DNA of 8,859 nt from Clostridiales bacterium (GTDB taxonomy: Bacteria > Bacillota_A > Clostridia > Oscillospirales > Oscillospiraceae). The stretch lies in contig JALFGI010000285.1 of assembly GCA_022777455.1 (NCBI GenBank), forward strand, positions 1-8,859. The letters are read 5' to 3'. The notes beneath the pieces were generated by a model. That model made no database searches and was not told the origin of the DNA. It saw only the letters and a program-made list of their open reading frames with translations. The translations under genes were made by a program, and so were the position numbers. Shown one piece after another: positions 1-6,980 of this stretch (its first letter is position 1; every line of letters begins with the position of its first letter).

Positions 1-141
<141 letters not shown>

Positions 142-289
142 TTGTATCTAAAGCACTCTTCGTGCCTCAAATCAGTTTTTTGAATAATTTGCTTCTAGCA
201 ATATTACTCAAGAATTTTCGTTGGCTGTTTTTTCGCTTACGCTTAAACAATCCATTAATTGTCCAAGGTGTTCTAGTTTGTCTTTACGT

Positions 290-309
290 TATTCAATTTA
301 CAAGGTACA
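290..309 (-). promoter_or_regulatory. boxA-like rRNA antitermination element
   Basis: The minus strand reads TGTACCTTGTAAATTGAATA. It matches the Firmicutes rrn leader boxA-type motif, as I remember it (TGTTCTTTGAAAACTGAATA), at 16 of 20 positions. In rRNA leaders this element binds NusB/NusE to keep RNA polymerase from terminating early. Its position about 30-45 nt after the proximal start site fits that role. The comparison sequence is from memory, so the call is moderate. Confidence 0.5.
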
Positions 310-316
310 GAGTCGC

Positions 317-332
317 TTGAGCTTTCGCTCAA
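317..332 (-). other. GNRA-capped hairpin at start of rrn P1 transcript
   Basis: The minus-strand RNA reads TTGAGC-GAAA-GCTCAA, a perfect 6-bp stem closed by a GAAA tetraloop. It starts a few nucleotides after the predicted P1 start site. It may protect the 5' end of the leader or time early elongation. There is no U-tract after it, so it is not a terminator. Confidence 0.55.
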
Positions 333-341
333 AGCTTAGAC

Positions 342-370
342 ATCTTATCACGAGAAACGCTTTTTGTCAA
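342..370 (-). promoter_or_regulatory. rRNA promoter P1 (sigma-A type)
   Basis: On the minus strand a perfect -35 box TTGACA (365-370) is followed by a 17-bp spacer and the -10 box TAAGAT (342-347). The expected start site is near 336, about 195 nt before the 16S gene. The near-consensus boxes and ideal spacing fit a strong growth-rate-regulated rRNA promoter. Confidence 0.88.
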
Positions 371-413
371 GAACTTTTTTAAAAATTCTTTAAATTTCTG
401 TGTCGGTGTCCTT

Positions 414-438
414 GCTGCAACCCGCTCTCGCGGACAGC
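414..438 (-). other. GNRA-capped hairpin at start of rrn P2 transcript
   Basis: The minus-strand RNA forms GCTG/CAGC outside and TCCGC/GCGGG inside, closed by a GAGA tetraloop, with a 3-nt bulge (TTG). The first base lies at the predicted P2 start site. The architecture copies that seen after P1, with a different primary sequence. Confidence 0.5.
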
Positions 439-444
439 TTTGAC

Positions 445-473
445 ATATTACCACCTCCTCTCCCTTTTGTCAA
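445..473 (-). promoter_or_regulatory. rRNA promoter P2 (sigma-A type, distal)
   Basis: The minus strand shows -35 TTGACA (468-473), a 17-bp spacer and -10 TAATAT (445-450), one mismatch from TATAAT. It lies 103 bp upstream of P1 with identical geometry, making tandem rRNA promoters. The TGA inside TTGACA is also the stop codon of the upstream germination permease gene (470-472), so the two transcription units abut with no room for a terminator. Confidence 0.85.
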
Positions 474-1333
474 GCTCTTTTTTCCTTTTTCTTCATATTT
501 TCTTTTAATCCCCAAATCATCGGCAAAACCGCCCATAATACTAAGACCAACAGGACATATATTTCCGGCTGAAGTTCGCCTCCTACAGCGTATAATCCAT
601 AGGATCCTATCCCCGCTGCCCAGACGGGCCAGTCTTCTCTCCCTTCTTTCTCTTCTCTCTTAATTCCTTCCAACAGAAAACAGAGCAGCGAGAAATTCCC
701 AACGGTAATCGCGCAGGCCGCAAGGCTCTCCATGTGTTCCATAACTCCCCCAATTGAAACACCCCGGCTGTATTCATAAATCGTCGCGGCTCCTCCCGTC
801 AGAAGTGCGGCCAGAAGTGCCACCGCTCCAACCGGATTGAATGTCCACGTTCCATTTTTTTGCGCCAACAGAGGAAACAAAAGTACTGCCGCAAGCCGCA
901 TATCCGGCAGCTGCGCAGCCGGCTGAAGATGATCCGGCTTTATTTGAGGAATCCCCAGCAATGCCAAAGCAGCGAGAATCAGGTACAGCCCATAGCGCAG
1001 CACGGTGGATGCAATCTTTGCTCTTCCCCTGCAAACGGCATAAATTGCCAGAATCATCAGCGCCCCCGGAACCACATAGGAAGACTTTTCCCCCGGCCAG
1101 CAGTTATGCGTCCAGCTCAGTGACCAGGCCAGCAGGAAAACAATAGCGATGCATCGCATCGGATACAGCCATTTCCATTCCGGTTCCGGTTGGGCACTTA
1201 TCCAGGTGCACAAAAGAAATGCGGCCAGCGCAACCATCAAGGTGGGGAGCCAGTTTTTCCCCATAGCCGCTTCTGCTGCAGGAACCGCAAGTGCCATGAT
1301 CTGAAACGGCAGCTCTACATTCTCATTTTTCAA
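470..1333 (-). CDS. GerB-like spore germination permease, shortened
   Basis: This 287-residue, very hydrophobic protein has about 8-10 likely membrane segments (around 29-47, 58-75, 85-102, 110-128, 145-157, 166-186, 203-224, 236-252 and 257-276) and a basic, charged C-terminus. It resembles the GerAB/GerKB family (APC superfamily), the subunit linked to germinant recognition. The best resemblances are residues 85-138 (segment ending IPQIKPDHLQP) and 198-224 (MEHMESLAACAITVGNFSLL). Usual family length is about 365, so the protein looks compressed. The start is TTG, chosen because AGAGGAG lies 10 nt upstream (1344-1350) and the next ATG would lose the first segment. It overlaps the preceding C-subunit gene by 11 nt. 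Family membership is inferred from membrane pattern and context and is weaker than for gerA. Confidence 0.7.
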   Translation of the reverse strand: MKNENVELPFQIMALAVPAAEAAMGKNWLPTLMVALAAFLLCTWISAQPEPEWKWLYPMRCIAIVFLLAWSLSWTHNCWPGEKSSYVVPGALMILAIYAVCRGRAKIASTVLRYGLYLILAALALLGIPQIKPDHLQPAAQLPDMRLAAVLLFPLLAQKNGTWTFNPVGAVALLAALLTGGAATIYEYSRGVSIGGVMEHMESLAACAITVGNFSLLCFLLEGIKREEKEGREDWPVWAAGIGSYGLYAVGGELQPEIYVLLVLVLWAVLPMIWGLKENMKKKEKRA

Positions 1334-1778
1334 GGAAATAACGCTCCTCTGAATAGATCAGCATTTGCAGCGGGGTGGATTCATCCACATCCGACAGCCT
1401 ATGGCTTGGAGTATGCGTATTCAGGTATTCCGGCGCGGTTTCCGGATTCAACTCCGATTTCGCAGCACAGACAGTCACCCCGGGACGCAGCAGCTGCTTC
1501 AATTGAGGAATCAGAAATTGGGTTTCTTTTGTCAGAATCAGATTTTCCACCGTATCCAGGAACAGATGCCCCGGCGTTGTATCCTCCAGATTCCGCAGCG
1601 CCGCATCCAGCGTCTCTCCCTCTCCCGAATCCAACGTATCTGTGAGTAACTGAATGTTTTTCCCTTGGCTGCGGATCACCAGCAGCGACACCGGATGCAG
1701 CTCTCCCAGTTCTGTTCCGGATGATGGCAGCGCCGTGAACGCCAGCAGTGCCAGAAGCATAACGGTCCATTTTTTCAT
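1323..1778 (-). CDS. Ger(x)C-like germination protein, N-terminal domain only
   Basis: This 151-residue protein starts with a basic/hydrophobic signal-like segment (residues 2-17). Residues 55-130 resemble the N-terminal domain of Ger(x)C germinant-receptor proteins: [22 protein letters not shown] matches the family pattern in which a '(S/D)EALRNL' helix precedes 'RLFLGH'. Normal family members are lipoproteins of about 370-400 residues with a lipobox cysteine at the signal cleavage site. Here there is no cysteine near the signal segment (the only Cys is at 104), and the large C-terminal domain is absent. The start codon overlaps the gerA stop (ATGA), which implies translational coupling. It may be secreted or held by its N-terminal helix. 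No frameshift is evident: the stop is followed at once by a properly spaced next gene. Confidence 0.72.
   Translation of the reverse strand: MKKWTVMLLALLAFTALPSSGTELGELHPVSLLVIRSQGKNIQLLTDTLDSGEGETLDAALRNLEDTTPGHLFLDTVENLILTKETQFLIPQLKQLLRPGVTVCAAKSELNPETAPEYLNTHTPSHRLSDVDESTPLQMLIYSEERYFLEK
1344..1350 (-). promoter_or_regulatory. ribosome binding site fixing the TTG start of the GerB-like gene
   Basis: AGAGGAG on the minus strand lies 10 nt before TTG at 1333. It lies inside the 3' end of the C-subunit gene. No ATG is available at a suitable distance, so this site decides the start. Confidence 0.7.
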
Positions 1779-3199
1779 CGCTGTCTTCTCCTGTCCTGGG
1801 GGTGCATCCGCTCTTTTCGGAAGACGTTCTCTTTCATCCTTCGGCGCAGAATTCCGTTGTTCCGATTGCTTTGGAAGGGAGCCAAATAAGGTACATCCAG
1901 GCTGCTCAGTCCGCTTAAGTGAATGGAAAGTCCAATCAACCCCAGCGTGACACCAAAAAGTCCCGCTACAGCTCCCAGAATCCCCAACCCGAAACGCCAG
2001 ACCCGGACAGCTTCCGCCAAATCCCGGTTGGGTAGCACAAAGCCGCAGATGCCCGCAATGCTCACCACAATCAGAGCTGCCGGAGAAATCAGCCCTGCCT
2101 CCACCGCCGCCGTACCAACCACAATGCCTCCCACAGTGGAAACGGACTGCCCCACCGCCTGGGGAAGGTGGATTCCGGTTTCCTGCAAGAGTTCAAAGGC
2201 AATCAGCAGTCCCAGCACTTCCAGCGCTGAAGGAAAGGGCACACTCTTCTTGCTTTCAATCATAGAACGAAGCAGCGCCAGCGGAATCATCTGTTGATGA
2301 AACACCGCCAAAGCAATATAGAATCCCGGCAGCAGCAGGCTGACCAGAAGCGCGCAATAGCGGAGCACACGAACACAGGAAGCGGAAACATAGTCCCGGC
2401 TCAGGTCCTCCGTGCTTTCCATCAAGCATTCCAGATCCACCGGGGCCAGATATCCCAGCGGCAAGCCATCCACCAGCAGTCCCACCCGACCGTCCAACAG
2501 TCCCAGACAGAAGGTATCCGCCCGTTCGGTGTATTGCAGCAAAGGGAATGCAGTAGCCCGGGACCCGGTGACGTATTCCTCCACCGCACCGGGCGTGAGA
2601 AAGCCATCCACATCAATGGAATCCAGGCGGGTTTTCATCCGCTGCACCAATTCCGGAGCAGTGATACCGTCAATCCAGGCAACCGTCACGTTGGTCAGGC
2701 TGCGGCGCCCCACCTTTGTCTCGTCCAAACGCAGTGCCGGAGTACGCAGGTGACGGCGGATCAGACTGGTGTTGGTGCGGATGGTTTCCACCAGACCGTC
2801 CTTGGCCCCTTTGACAGTATTTTCCACCTCCGGCGAAGACGGACCCCGCTTCTCTCCGGTTTTAACCTCGAAAGCGATTGCCCCGGTGCCAGGAAACAGC
2901 ACCACGCAAAAACCATTGACCAGCTTCAGGGCCACGTCATCCAAATCCTTGCAGGGCTCCGCCACACTGTTGTATACACCGCCCCGAAGGGCATTTTCAT
3001 AAAGTTGCTCCATACTCTCACCCACAAGATGCTGGGCAAGGGGTTTGAACACATATTCCGAGGTATCTCCCCCGGAGGTCAGTCCGTCGATGGCATAGGC
3101 ATACAGGGTAAATCCGCAGCAGGAAAGCTCCCGGGCCATAAAGTCCCCCGCGTTTCCAAACAGGGCCCGGATATCCGGATCAGCAAACGGTTTCGGCAT
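1775..3199 (-). CDS. GerA-family spore germination protein (A subunit)
   Basis: This 474-residue protein is full length for the GerA/SpoVAF family, the A subunit of nutrient germinant receptors in the spore inner membrane. A soluble N-terminal domain (about 1-275) contains the signature around 122-155 ([20 protein letters not shown], then [12 protein letters not shown]), which matches the family's EP-x-x-E-x-x-VRGPREGF...N-x-x-LIRRR pattern. A membrane half follows, with hydrophobic segments near 278-300, 325-340, 355-388 and 403-428, including [20 protein letters not shown] (350-369). The C-terminus is short and strongly basic. AAAGGAG lies 5 nt before the ATG. It is the first gene of a three-gene operon, and its stop overlaps the start of the C-subunit gene by 4 nt. 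Expression is probably forespore specific (see promoter at 3246-3275). The germinant cannot be predicted. Confidence 0.93.
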   Translation of the reverse strand: MPKPFADPDIRALFGNAGDFMARELSCCGFTLYAYAIDGLTSGGDTSEYVFKPLAQHLVGESMEQLYENALRGGVYNSVAEPCKDLDDVALKLVNGFCVVLFPGTGAIAFEVKTGEKRGPSSPEVENTVKGAKDGLVETIRTNTSLIRRHLRTPALRLDETKVGRRSLTNVTVAWIDGITAPELVQRMKTRLDSIDVDGFLTPGAVEEYVTGSRATAFPLLQYTERADTFCLGLLDGRVGLLVDGLPLGYLAPVDLECLMESTEDLSRDYVSASCVRVLRYCALLVSLLLPGFYIALAVFHQQMIPLALLRSMIESKKSVPFPSALEVLGLLIAFELLQETGIHLPQAVGQSVSTVGGIVVGTAAVEAGLISPAALIVVSIAGICGFVLPNRDLAEAVRVWRFGLGILGAVAGLFGVTLGLIGLSIHLSGLSSLDVPYLAPFQSNRNNGILRRRMKENVFRKERMHPQDRRRQR

Positions 3200-3245
3200 G
3201 GGTGCTCCTTTCGGCGGAATTTTTGGGGAATCCGTGTTACCCCTC

Positions 3246-3275
3246 CATTATCCCCCGAATTTCACTGCGCTATAC
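3246..3275 (-). promoter_or_regulatory. candidate forespore sigma-F/sigma-G promoter for the ger operon
   Basis: On the minus strand, GTATA (3271-3275) is followed by exactly 15 bp and GGGGATAATG (3246-3255). As I recall it, the sigma-F consensus is GYWTA-N15-GGnRAnAnT plus a weak last base, so this agrees at nearly every defined position. Sigma-G sites overlap this pattern. The predicted start is about 40 nt before the gerA ATG. The assignment fits ger operons of other spore formers, which are made in the forespore. No good sigma-A promoter is seen on this strand here. Confidence 0.6.
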
Positions 3276-3283
3276 GGAAAGGA

Positions 3284-3312
3284 TTGCTTTTTCTTTTATA
3301 AAATGGTATAGT
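3284..3312 (+). promoter_or_regulatory. sigma-A promoter of the NUDIX-mnmE operon
   Basis: TTGCTT (3284-3289), a 17-bp spacer and TATAGT (3307-3312) form a good vegetative promoter. The start site is expected near 3319, giving a leader of about 24 nt. It is divergent from the ger promoter, and the two -35 elements are separated by only 8 bp. A second -10-like sequence (TACAAT, 3313-3318) overlaps downstream. Confidence 0.7.
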
Positions 3313-3342
3313 ACAATATTATTTGAATCCGGAGGCAACGTC

Positions 3343-3945
3343 ATGAGCAGTATCGGAAAAATCGAGAAAAAGGTTGGCAGCCGGTTCCTGAGTTACTATG
3401 AACTGGAAGCTGTTCACCGGGATGGGAGTGTTTCTCCCTATTATATGGTCTCCCGGAACTCCGATCCCAGCACTTTGAAGGCAGTAACCCAGAAGAATTC
3501 GCCTGACGGGGTGGTGATATACAGCCTGTATCAGGACAAGGTGGTGCTGATCCGACAGTACCGCTATCCCGCCGGTAGATTCGTCTATGAATTACCAGCC
3601 GGACTGGTGGAACCAGGGGAGGATATGGAACAGGCTGCCATCCGGGAAATGTTTGAGGAAACCGGGCTGACCCTGCACCCCATTCCCAGTGGAAGCTACG
3701 GGCGTCCCTTCTTCACCACCGTGGGTATGACCGACGAGAGCTGCGGCACCGTATTCGGCCGGTGCGAAGGACAGCCCACCAACTGCCATCAGGAGACCTC
3801 GGAGGAAATTCAGGTTGTTCTGGCAGACAAAGAAGAATGCCGCCGTATTTTGAAGGAAGAAAATGTGGCCATCATGTGCGCTTACATGCTGATGCACTTT
3901 ATCGCCAGCGAAGGTGACCCCTTCCGGTTTTTACAATCCAACTGA
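3343..3945 (+). CDS. NUDIX hydrolase, ADP-ribose pyrophosphatase-like
   Basis: This 200-residue protein has a complete NUDIX box at residues 87-109: G-x5-E-x7-REMFEETGL (G87, E93, R101, E102, E105, E106, G108). It is preceded by VVLIRQYRYPAGRFVYELPAG, the arrangement typical of ADP-ribose pyrophosphatases (NudF type), which split ADP-ribose into AMP and ribose 5-phosphate using Mg2+ held by the box glutamates. It is cytoplasmic, with no signal or membrane segment. The frame is open upstream of 3343, but GGAGG (3331-3335) 7 nt before this ATG and the promoter at 3284-3312 set the start. It is the first gene of the operon, with mnmE starting 9 nt after its stop. The exact nucleotide substrate is not certain from sequence. 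Confidence 0.92.
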   Translation: MSSIGKIEKKVGSRFLSYYELEAVHRDGSVSPYYMVSRNSDPSTLKAVTQKNSPDGVVIYSLYQDKVVLIRQYRYPAGRFVYELPAGLVEPGEDMEQAAIREMFEETGLTLHPIPSGSYGRPFFTTVGMTDESCGTVFGRCEGQPTNCHQETSEEIQVVLADKEECRRILKEENVAIMCAYMLMHFIASEGDPFRFLQSN

Positions 3946-3954
3946 GGTATCAAA

Positions 3955-5310
3955 ATGTCAAGTATCATTGCTGCCATTTCCACAGGCCGTCAGGTCTGTG
4001 CCATTGGCATTATCCGCATGTCCGGTGACGGATGTATCACCGTGGCCGAAAAAGTATTCACCCCCCAGGGTGCTCCCCTCTCCCAGGTGCCCAACCGCAA
4101 GCTGGTGATGGGCACTTTGCACGACAGCCAGGGCCGGGTGATTGACCAGTGCATGGCCGTGTGCAGTCGTGCTCCCCACAGCTACACCGGGGAGGACACC
4201 GTTGAATTCCACTGTCACGGCTCTCCCGCTGCGCTGGCTGCGGGACTGGACTCCCTTTACCGCGCCGGAGCCCGCCCCGCCCAGCGGGGAGAATTCACCA
4301 AGCGTGCTTTTCTGAACGGAAAGCTGGATCTGACTCAGGCGGAAGCCGTCATTGATCTGATCGAAGCGGATACCGCCGACGCCGCTGCCAACGCTGCCGG
4401 TCAGGTGGGGGGCGTGCTGCAAAAGAAGCTGGCTCCCATCTACGATGCCCTCACCGACCTGTGCAGCCATTTCCATGCGGTGCTGGACTATCCCGACGAG
4501 GACATTGAGGATTTCGGGCTGCAAAATTACGCCGCCACCCTTCGTTCCGCTGCCAAAGAGCTGTACCAAATCCTGAACACCTATGGGCAGGGACGAATTC
4601 TCCGCCAGGGTGTCACCACTGCCATTGTCGGGAAGCCCAATGTGGGAAAATCCAGCCTGCTCAATGCCCTGGCGGGATTTGAACGGGCCATTGTCACAGA
4701 CATCCCCGGCACCACCCGGGATACCGTGGAGGAATCGGTGATGGTGGGTTCCGCCCGGCTTCGGCTTATCGACACCGCCGGCATCCGGGAAACCGACGAT
4801 GCCGTGGAGGCCCTGGGGGTGGAACGCTCCAAGAAGGCCGTGGAAGAAGCAGATTTGACCATTTTTGTTTGCGACGGCTCCCAGCCGCTGGACGAAGAGG
4901 ACCGGCAGATCATTGATCTTTGTCTGGACATCCCTGCCATTGCCCTGATCAACAAATCCGACCTGGGCAATGCAGTTCAGCCCAGTGATCTTCCCTTTGT
5001 CACCGTCATCGAAACCTCCCTCGCAACCGGGGAAGGCCTGGATAAGCTGGCAGATGTGCTGGATGAACAGTTTGCGGGAGATCAGCCCTGTGACGGCTCC
5101 ATTCTCACCAACCCCCGGCAGTTTGACGCCTGTCGCCGGGCTTATGAAGCCATGCTGCAAAGCTTGCAGGGGCTGAAGCTGGGCCAAACGCCGGACGCCG
5201 TGCTCACGGACATCGAAGCCGCTATGGAAGCAATGGGAGAAGTCACCGGTGCAACGGTTCGGGAAGACATCACCGCCAGAATTTTTGAACGGTTCTGTGT
5301 GGGAAAATAA
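3955..5310 (+). CDS. mnmE: tRNA modification GTPase MnmE (TrmE)
   Basis: This 451-residue protein is normal for the family (about 455). With MnmG, MnmE builds the 5-carboxymethylaminomethyl (or aminomethyl) group on wobble uridine 34 of tRNAs reading split codon boxes, using a folate C1 unit, GTP and FAD. The N-terminal folate-binding domain starts IIAAISTGRQVCAIGIIRMSG (4-24). The G domain has P-loop GKPNVGKS (226-233), switch GTTRD (252-256), DTAG (273-276) and NKSD (333-336). The protein ends in FCVGK (447-451), a conservative form of the usual CIGK with its catalytic Cys448. The ribosome site overlaps the NUDIX stop codon (TGAGGT, 3943-3948). The usual partner mnmG is not next to it, and a cysteine desulfurase follows instead. 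Confidence 0.98.
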   Translation: MSSIIAAISTGRQVCAIGIIRMSGDGCITVAEKVFTPQGAPLSQVPNRKLVMGTLHDSQGRVIDQCMAVCSRAPHSYTGEDTVEFHCHGSPAALAAGLDSLYRAGARPAQRGEFTKRAFLNGKLDLTQAEAVIDLIEADTADAAANAAGQVGGVLQKKLAPIYDALTDLCSHFHAVLDYPDEDIEDFGLQNYAATLRSAAKELYQILNTYGQGRILRQGVTTAIVGKPNVGKSSLLNALAGFERAIVTDIPGTTRDTVEESVMVGSARLRLIDTAGIRETDDAVEALGVERSKKAVEEADLTIFVCDGSQPLDEEDRQIIDLCLDIPAIALINKSDLGNAVQPSDLPFVTVIETSLATGEGLDKLADVLDEQFAGDQPCDGSILTNPRQFDACRRAYEAMLQSLQGLKLGQTPDAVLTDIEAAMEAMGEVTGATVREDITARIFERFCVGK

Positions 5311-5328
5311 ACGAAAAAGAGGCAGCAA

Positions 5329-6456
5329 ATGATATATCTCGATAATTCCGCCACCACCAAGCCCTGCATTCAGGCGGTGGAGGCCATGACCAAAGCAATG
5401 ACCGAGAATTGGGGAAATCCCAGCGCTCTCTACAATTTTGGCATCGACACCGCCCGGGAGCTGCGCAGCGCCCGGCATCAGGTGGCTGCCGCCCTGGGGG
5501 CAGAACCGGAGCGGGTGTTTTTCACTTCCGGCGGCACGGAAGCGGACAACTGGGCCATTTTCGGCACCGTGAAGCGTCTGGGCAAGCGGGGCAAGCACAT
5601 CATCACCACCGCCATGGAGCATCACGCCATACTGAACTGCACCAAAGATCTGGAGGCTCAGGGATATGAAGTTACCTATCTCAAGCCCGACAGCATGGGC
5701 AGGATCACTGTGGAGGACCTGAAAAGCGCCCTGCGGAAGGACACCATTCTGGTTTCCATTATGATGGTAAACAATGAAGTGGGTTCCGTGATGCCGATCT
5801 CTCAGATGGCAAAGCTGACCCACAAGCTCTGCCCGGACGCCATCTTCCACACCGATGCGGTGCAAGGGTTCCTGAAGGTTCCCTTCCATGCAAAAACATT
5901 GGGGGCGGACCTGATCAGCGTTTCTTCCCACAAGATTCACGGGCCCAAGGGCGCGGGAGCACTTTATATCTCTCCCCGGCTGAAATCCTTCCCGCCTCTG
6001 CTGCTGGGCGGCGGCCAGGAGGGCGGCTACCGCAGCGGAACGGAGGGTACTCCCGCCATCTTTGGCTTTGCGGCGGCGGCAGAAGCAACGTACAAAACCT
6101 TCCGGGAGGACATTTCCCGGGAAAAGGAAATGATTTCCTTCCTGGCAGAAAAGCTCCCTTCTTTGCCCGGGGTTGTCATCAACGGAGCCCACGAAGCGCC
6201 CCACATTCTCTCCATCTCCATTCCCGGGGTGCCCACCCAAAATTCCATCAATATTCTGCAGGATGCGCAGATTTGCGTCTCCGCCGGCAGTGCCTGCGCC
6301 AAGGGGCACCGGAGTCATGTGCTCACCGCCATGGGCATCAGCCCGGAGATCATCGACTGCACCTTCCGGGTCAGCCTGTGCAAGGATACCACTATGGACG
6401 ACCTTTCCCAGCTGGTTCAGGCCATCGAACAGGACATCCTCCCCCGGGTCAAATAA
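5329..6456 (+). CDS. cysteine desulfurase, IscS/NifS type
   Basis: This 375-residue class V aminotransferase-fold, PLP-dependent enzyme takes sulfur from L-cysteine as an enzyme persulfide and yields alanine. Visible features are the N-terminal YLDNSATT (3-10), EHHA (97-100) with the PLP-stacking His98, HTDAVQ (174-179), the PLP lysine in SSHKIHGPKG (Lys202), RSGTEGTP (235-242), and the catalytic cysteine in SAGSACAKG (Cys323). The short loop around Cys323 fits the NifS/IscS group. AGAGG lies 6 nt before the ATG, and the gene begins 18 nt after mnmE. No IscU/NifU scaffold or mnmA thiolase is next to it, so the sulfur acceptor is not shown. The context suggests tRNA 2-thiolation, but Fe-S assembly is equally possible. 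One oddity is RVSLC (347-351), where RxSLG is usual. Confidence 0.95.
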   Translation: MIYLDNSATTKPCIQAVEAMTKAMTENWGNPSALYNFGIDTARELRSARHQVAAALGAEPERVFFTSGGTEADNWAIFGTVKRLGKRGKHIITTAMEHHAILNCTKDLEAQGYEVTYLKPDSMGRITVEDLKSALRKDTILVSIMMVNNEVGSVMPISQMAKLTHKLCPDAIFHTDAVQGFLKVPFHAKTLGADLISVSSHKIHGPKGAGALYISPRLKSFPPLLLGGGQEGGYRSGTEGTPAIFGFAAAAEATYKTFREDISREKEMISFLAEKLPSLPGVVINGAHEAPHILSISIPGVPTQNSINILQDAQICVSAGSACAKGHRSHVLTAMGISPEIIDCTFRVSLCKDTTMDDLSQLVQAIEQDILPRVK

Positions 6457-6470
6457 GAAAGGAGCCTATA

Positions 6471-6908
6471 ATGAACAAAGAAACGCTGCGGGCAATCAAA
6501 TTCACCCTGTTCTCCATCAGCGCAGGCGTGATTCAGATTGTATCCTTTACCCTGCTGAACGAGCTCACCGCCCTGCCGGAGCACATCAGCTATCTCATTG
6601 CACTGGTGCTGTCCGTGCTTTGGAACTTCACCTTCAACCGGCGCTATACCTTCCAGTCGGCAGGCAACGTTCCCAAAGCCATGCTGCTGGTGGGCCTTTT
6701 CTACTGCGTGTTCACCCCCGTCTCCACCTGGGTGGAAAAAACGCTGGTGGGCCTGGGCTGGAATGAATACCTGGTCACCGCCATCAATATGGTGTGCAAC
6801 TTCGTCACAGAATTCCTGTATGATAAATTCGTGGTGTTCCACAATGATACGGATACCAATGCCATTGCAAAGAAGAAGCAGGACATCAACAACAATTTGA
6901 CGATGTGA
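6471..6908 (+). CDS. GtrA-family membrane protein
   Basis: This 145-residue protein has four likely membrane helices (about 10-30, 38-56, 68-88, 98-115) and the family hallmarks NFTFNRRYTF (52-61) after helix 2 and FLYDKFVVF (115-123) after helix 4. GtrA-like proteins are thought to help move polyprenyl-linked sugars across the membrane for cell-surface glycosylation, but many members have no proven role. The frame is open upstream of the chosen ATG. The start is set by AAAGGAG (6458-6464), 6 nt before it, and by the end of the preceding gene 14 nt away. The hydrophilic tail (124-145) is rich in Asn, Asp and Lys. No glycosyltransferase is adjacent, so its partner is unknown. It is the last gene of the operon. 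Confidence 0.9.
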   Translation: MNKETLRAIKFTLFSISAGVIQIVSFTLLNELTALPEHISYLIALVLSVLWNFTFNRRYTFQSAGNVPKAMLLVGLFYCVFTPVSTWVEKTLVGLGWNEYLVTAINMVCNFVTEFLYDKFVVFHNDTDTNAIAKKKQDINNNLTM

Positions 6909-6980
6909 GTGTTCGTAGGGAGGTTTTCTGCCCCGCCAACCACGTAACGGTTCCAAAGAGTATCGTTGCCTTATCGCTGT

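Larger units (their letters stand above)
142..336 (-). other. rRNA operon leader (5' external spacer)
   Basis: This stretch of about 195 nt lies between the predicted start site of the proximal rRNA promoter and the 16S 5' end. It is AT-rich, unlike the GC-rich genes around it. It carries a 5' hairpin (317-332) and a boxA-like element (290-309). The rest should contribute one strand of the pre-16S processing stem, but the partner strand lies beyond the window, so that cannot be seen. No ORF of note is present. Confidence 0.8.

Noticed and set aside
421..434. Terminator between the ger operon and the rRNA operon
   Set aside because: The short hairpin has no following U-tract on the minus strand and lies downstream of the P2 start, so it belongs to the rRNA leader.
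1323..1334. Frameshift joining the C- and B-subunit genes
   Set aside because: The overlap is 11 nt, and the second gene has its own ribosome site and a start typical of coupled genes. The two proteins match different families.
2294..3301. 335-codon plus-strand frame opposite gerA
   Set aside because: The GerA protein on the other strand has clear family motifs, and this frame is Gln/His-rich with no recognisable domain. It also runs through both divergent promoters.
3202..3342. N-terminal extension of the NUDIX protein
   Set aside because: The frame is open, but the extension would cover the -35/-10 promoter. A strong ribosome site sits right before the ATG at 3343.
3958..6318. 786-codon open frame on the minus strand opposite mnmE and the desulfurase
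   Set aside because: It lies antisense to two unmistakable enzymes. Its translation is a low-complexity Gly/His/Leu/Val mix with no domain, and it spans the gap between the two genes. It is a shadow of codon bias in GC-rich genes.
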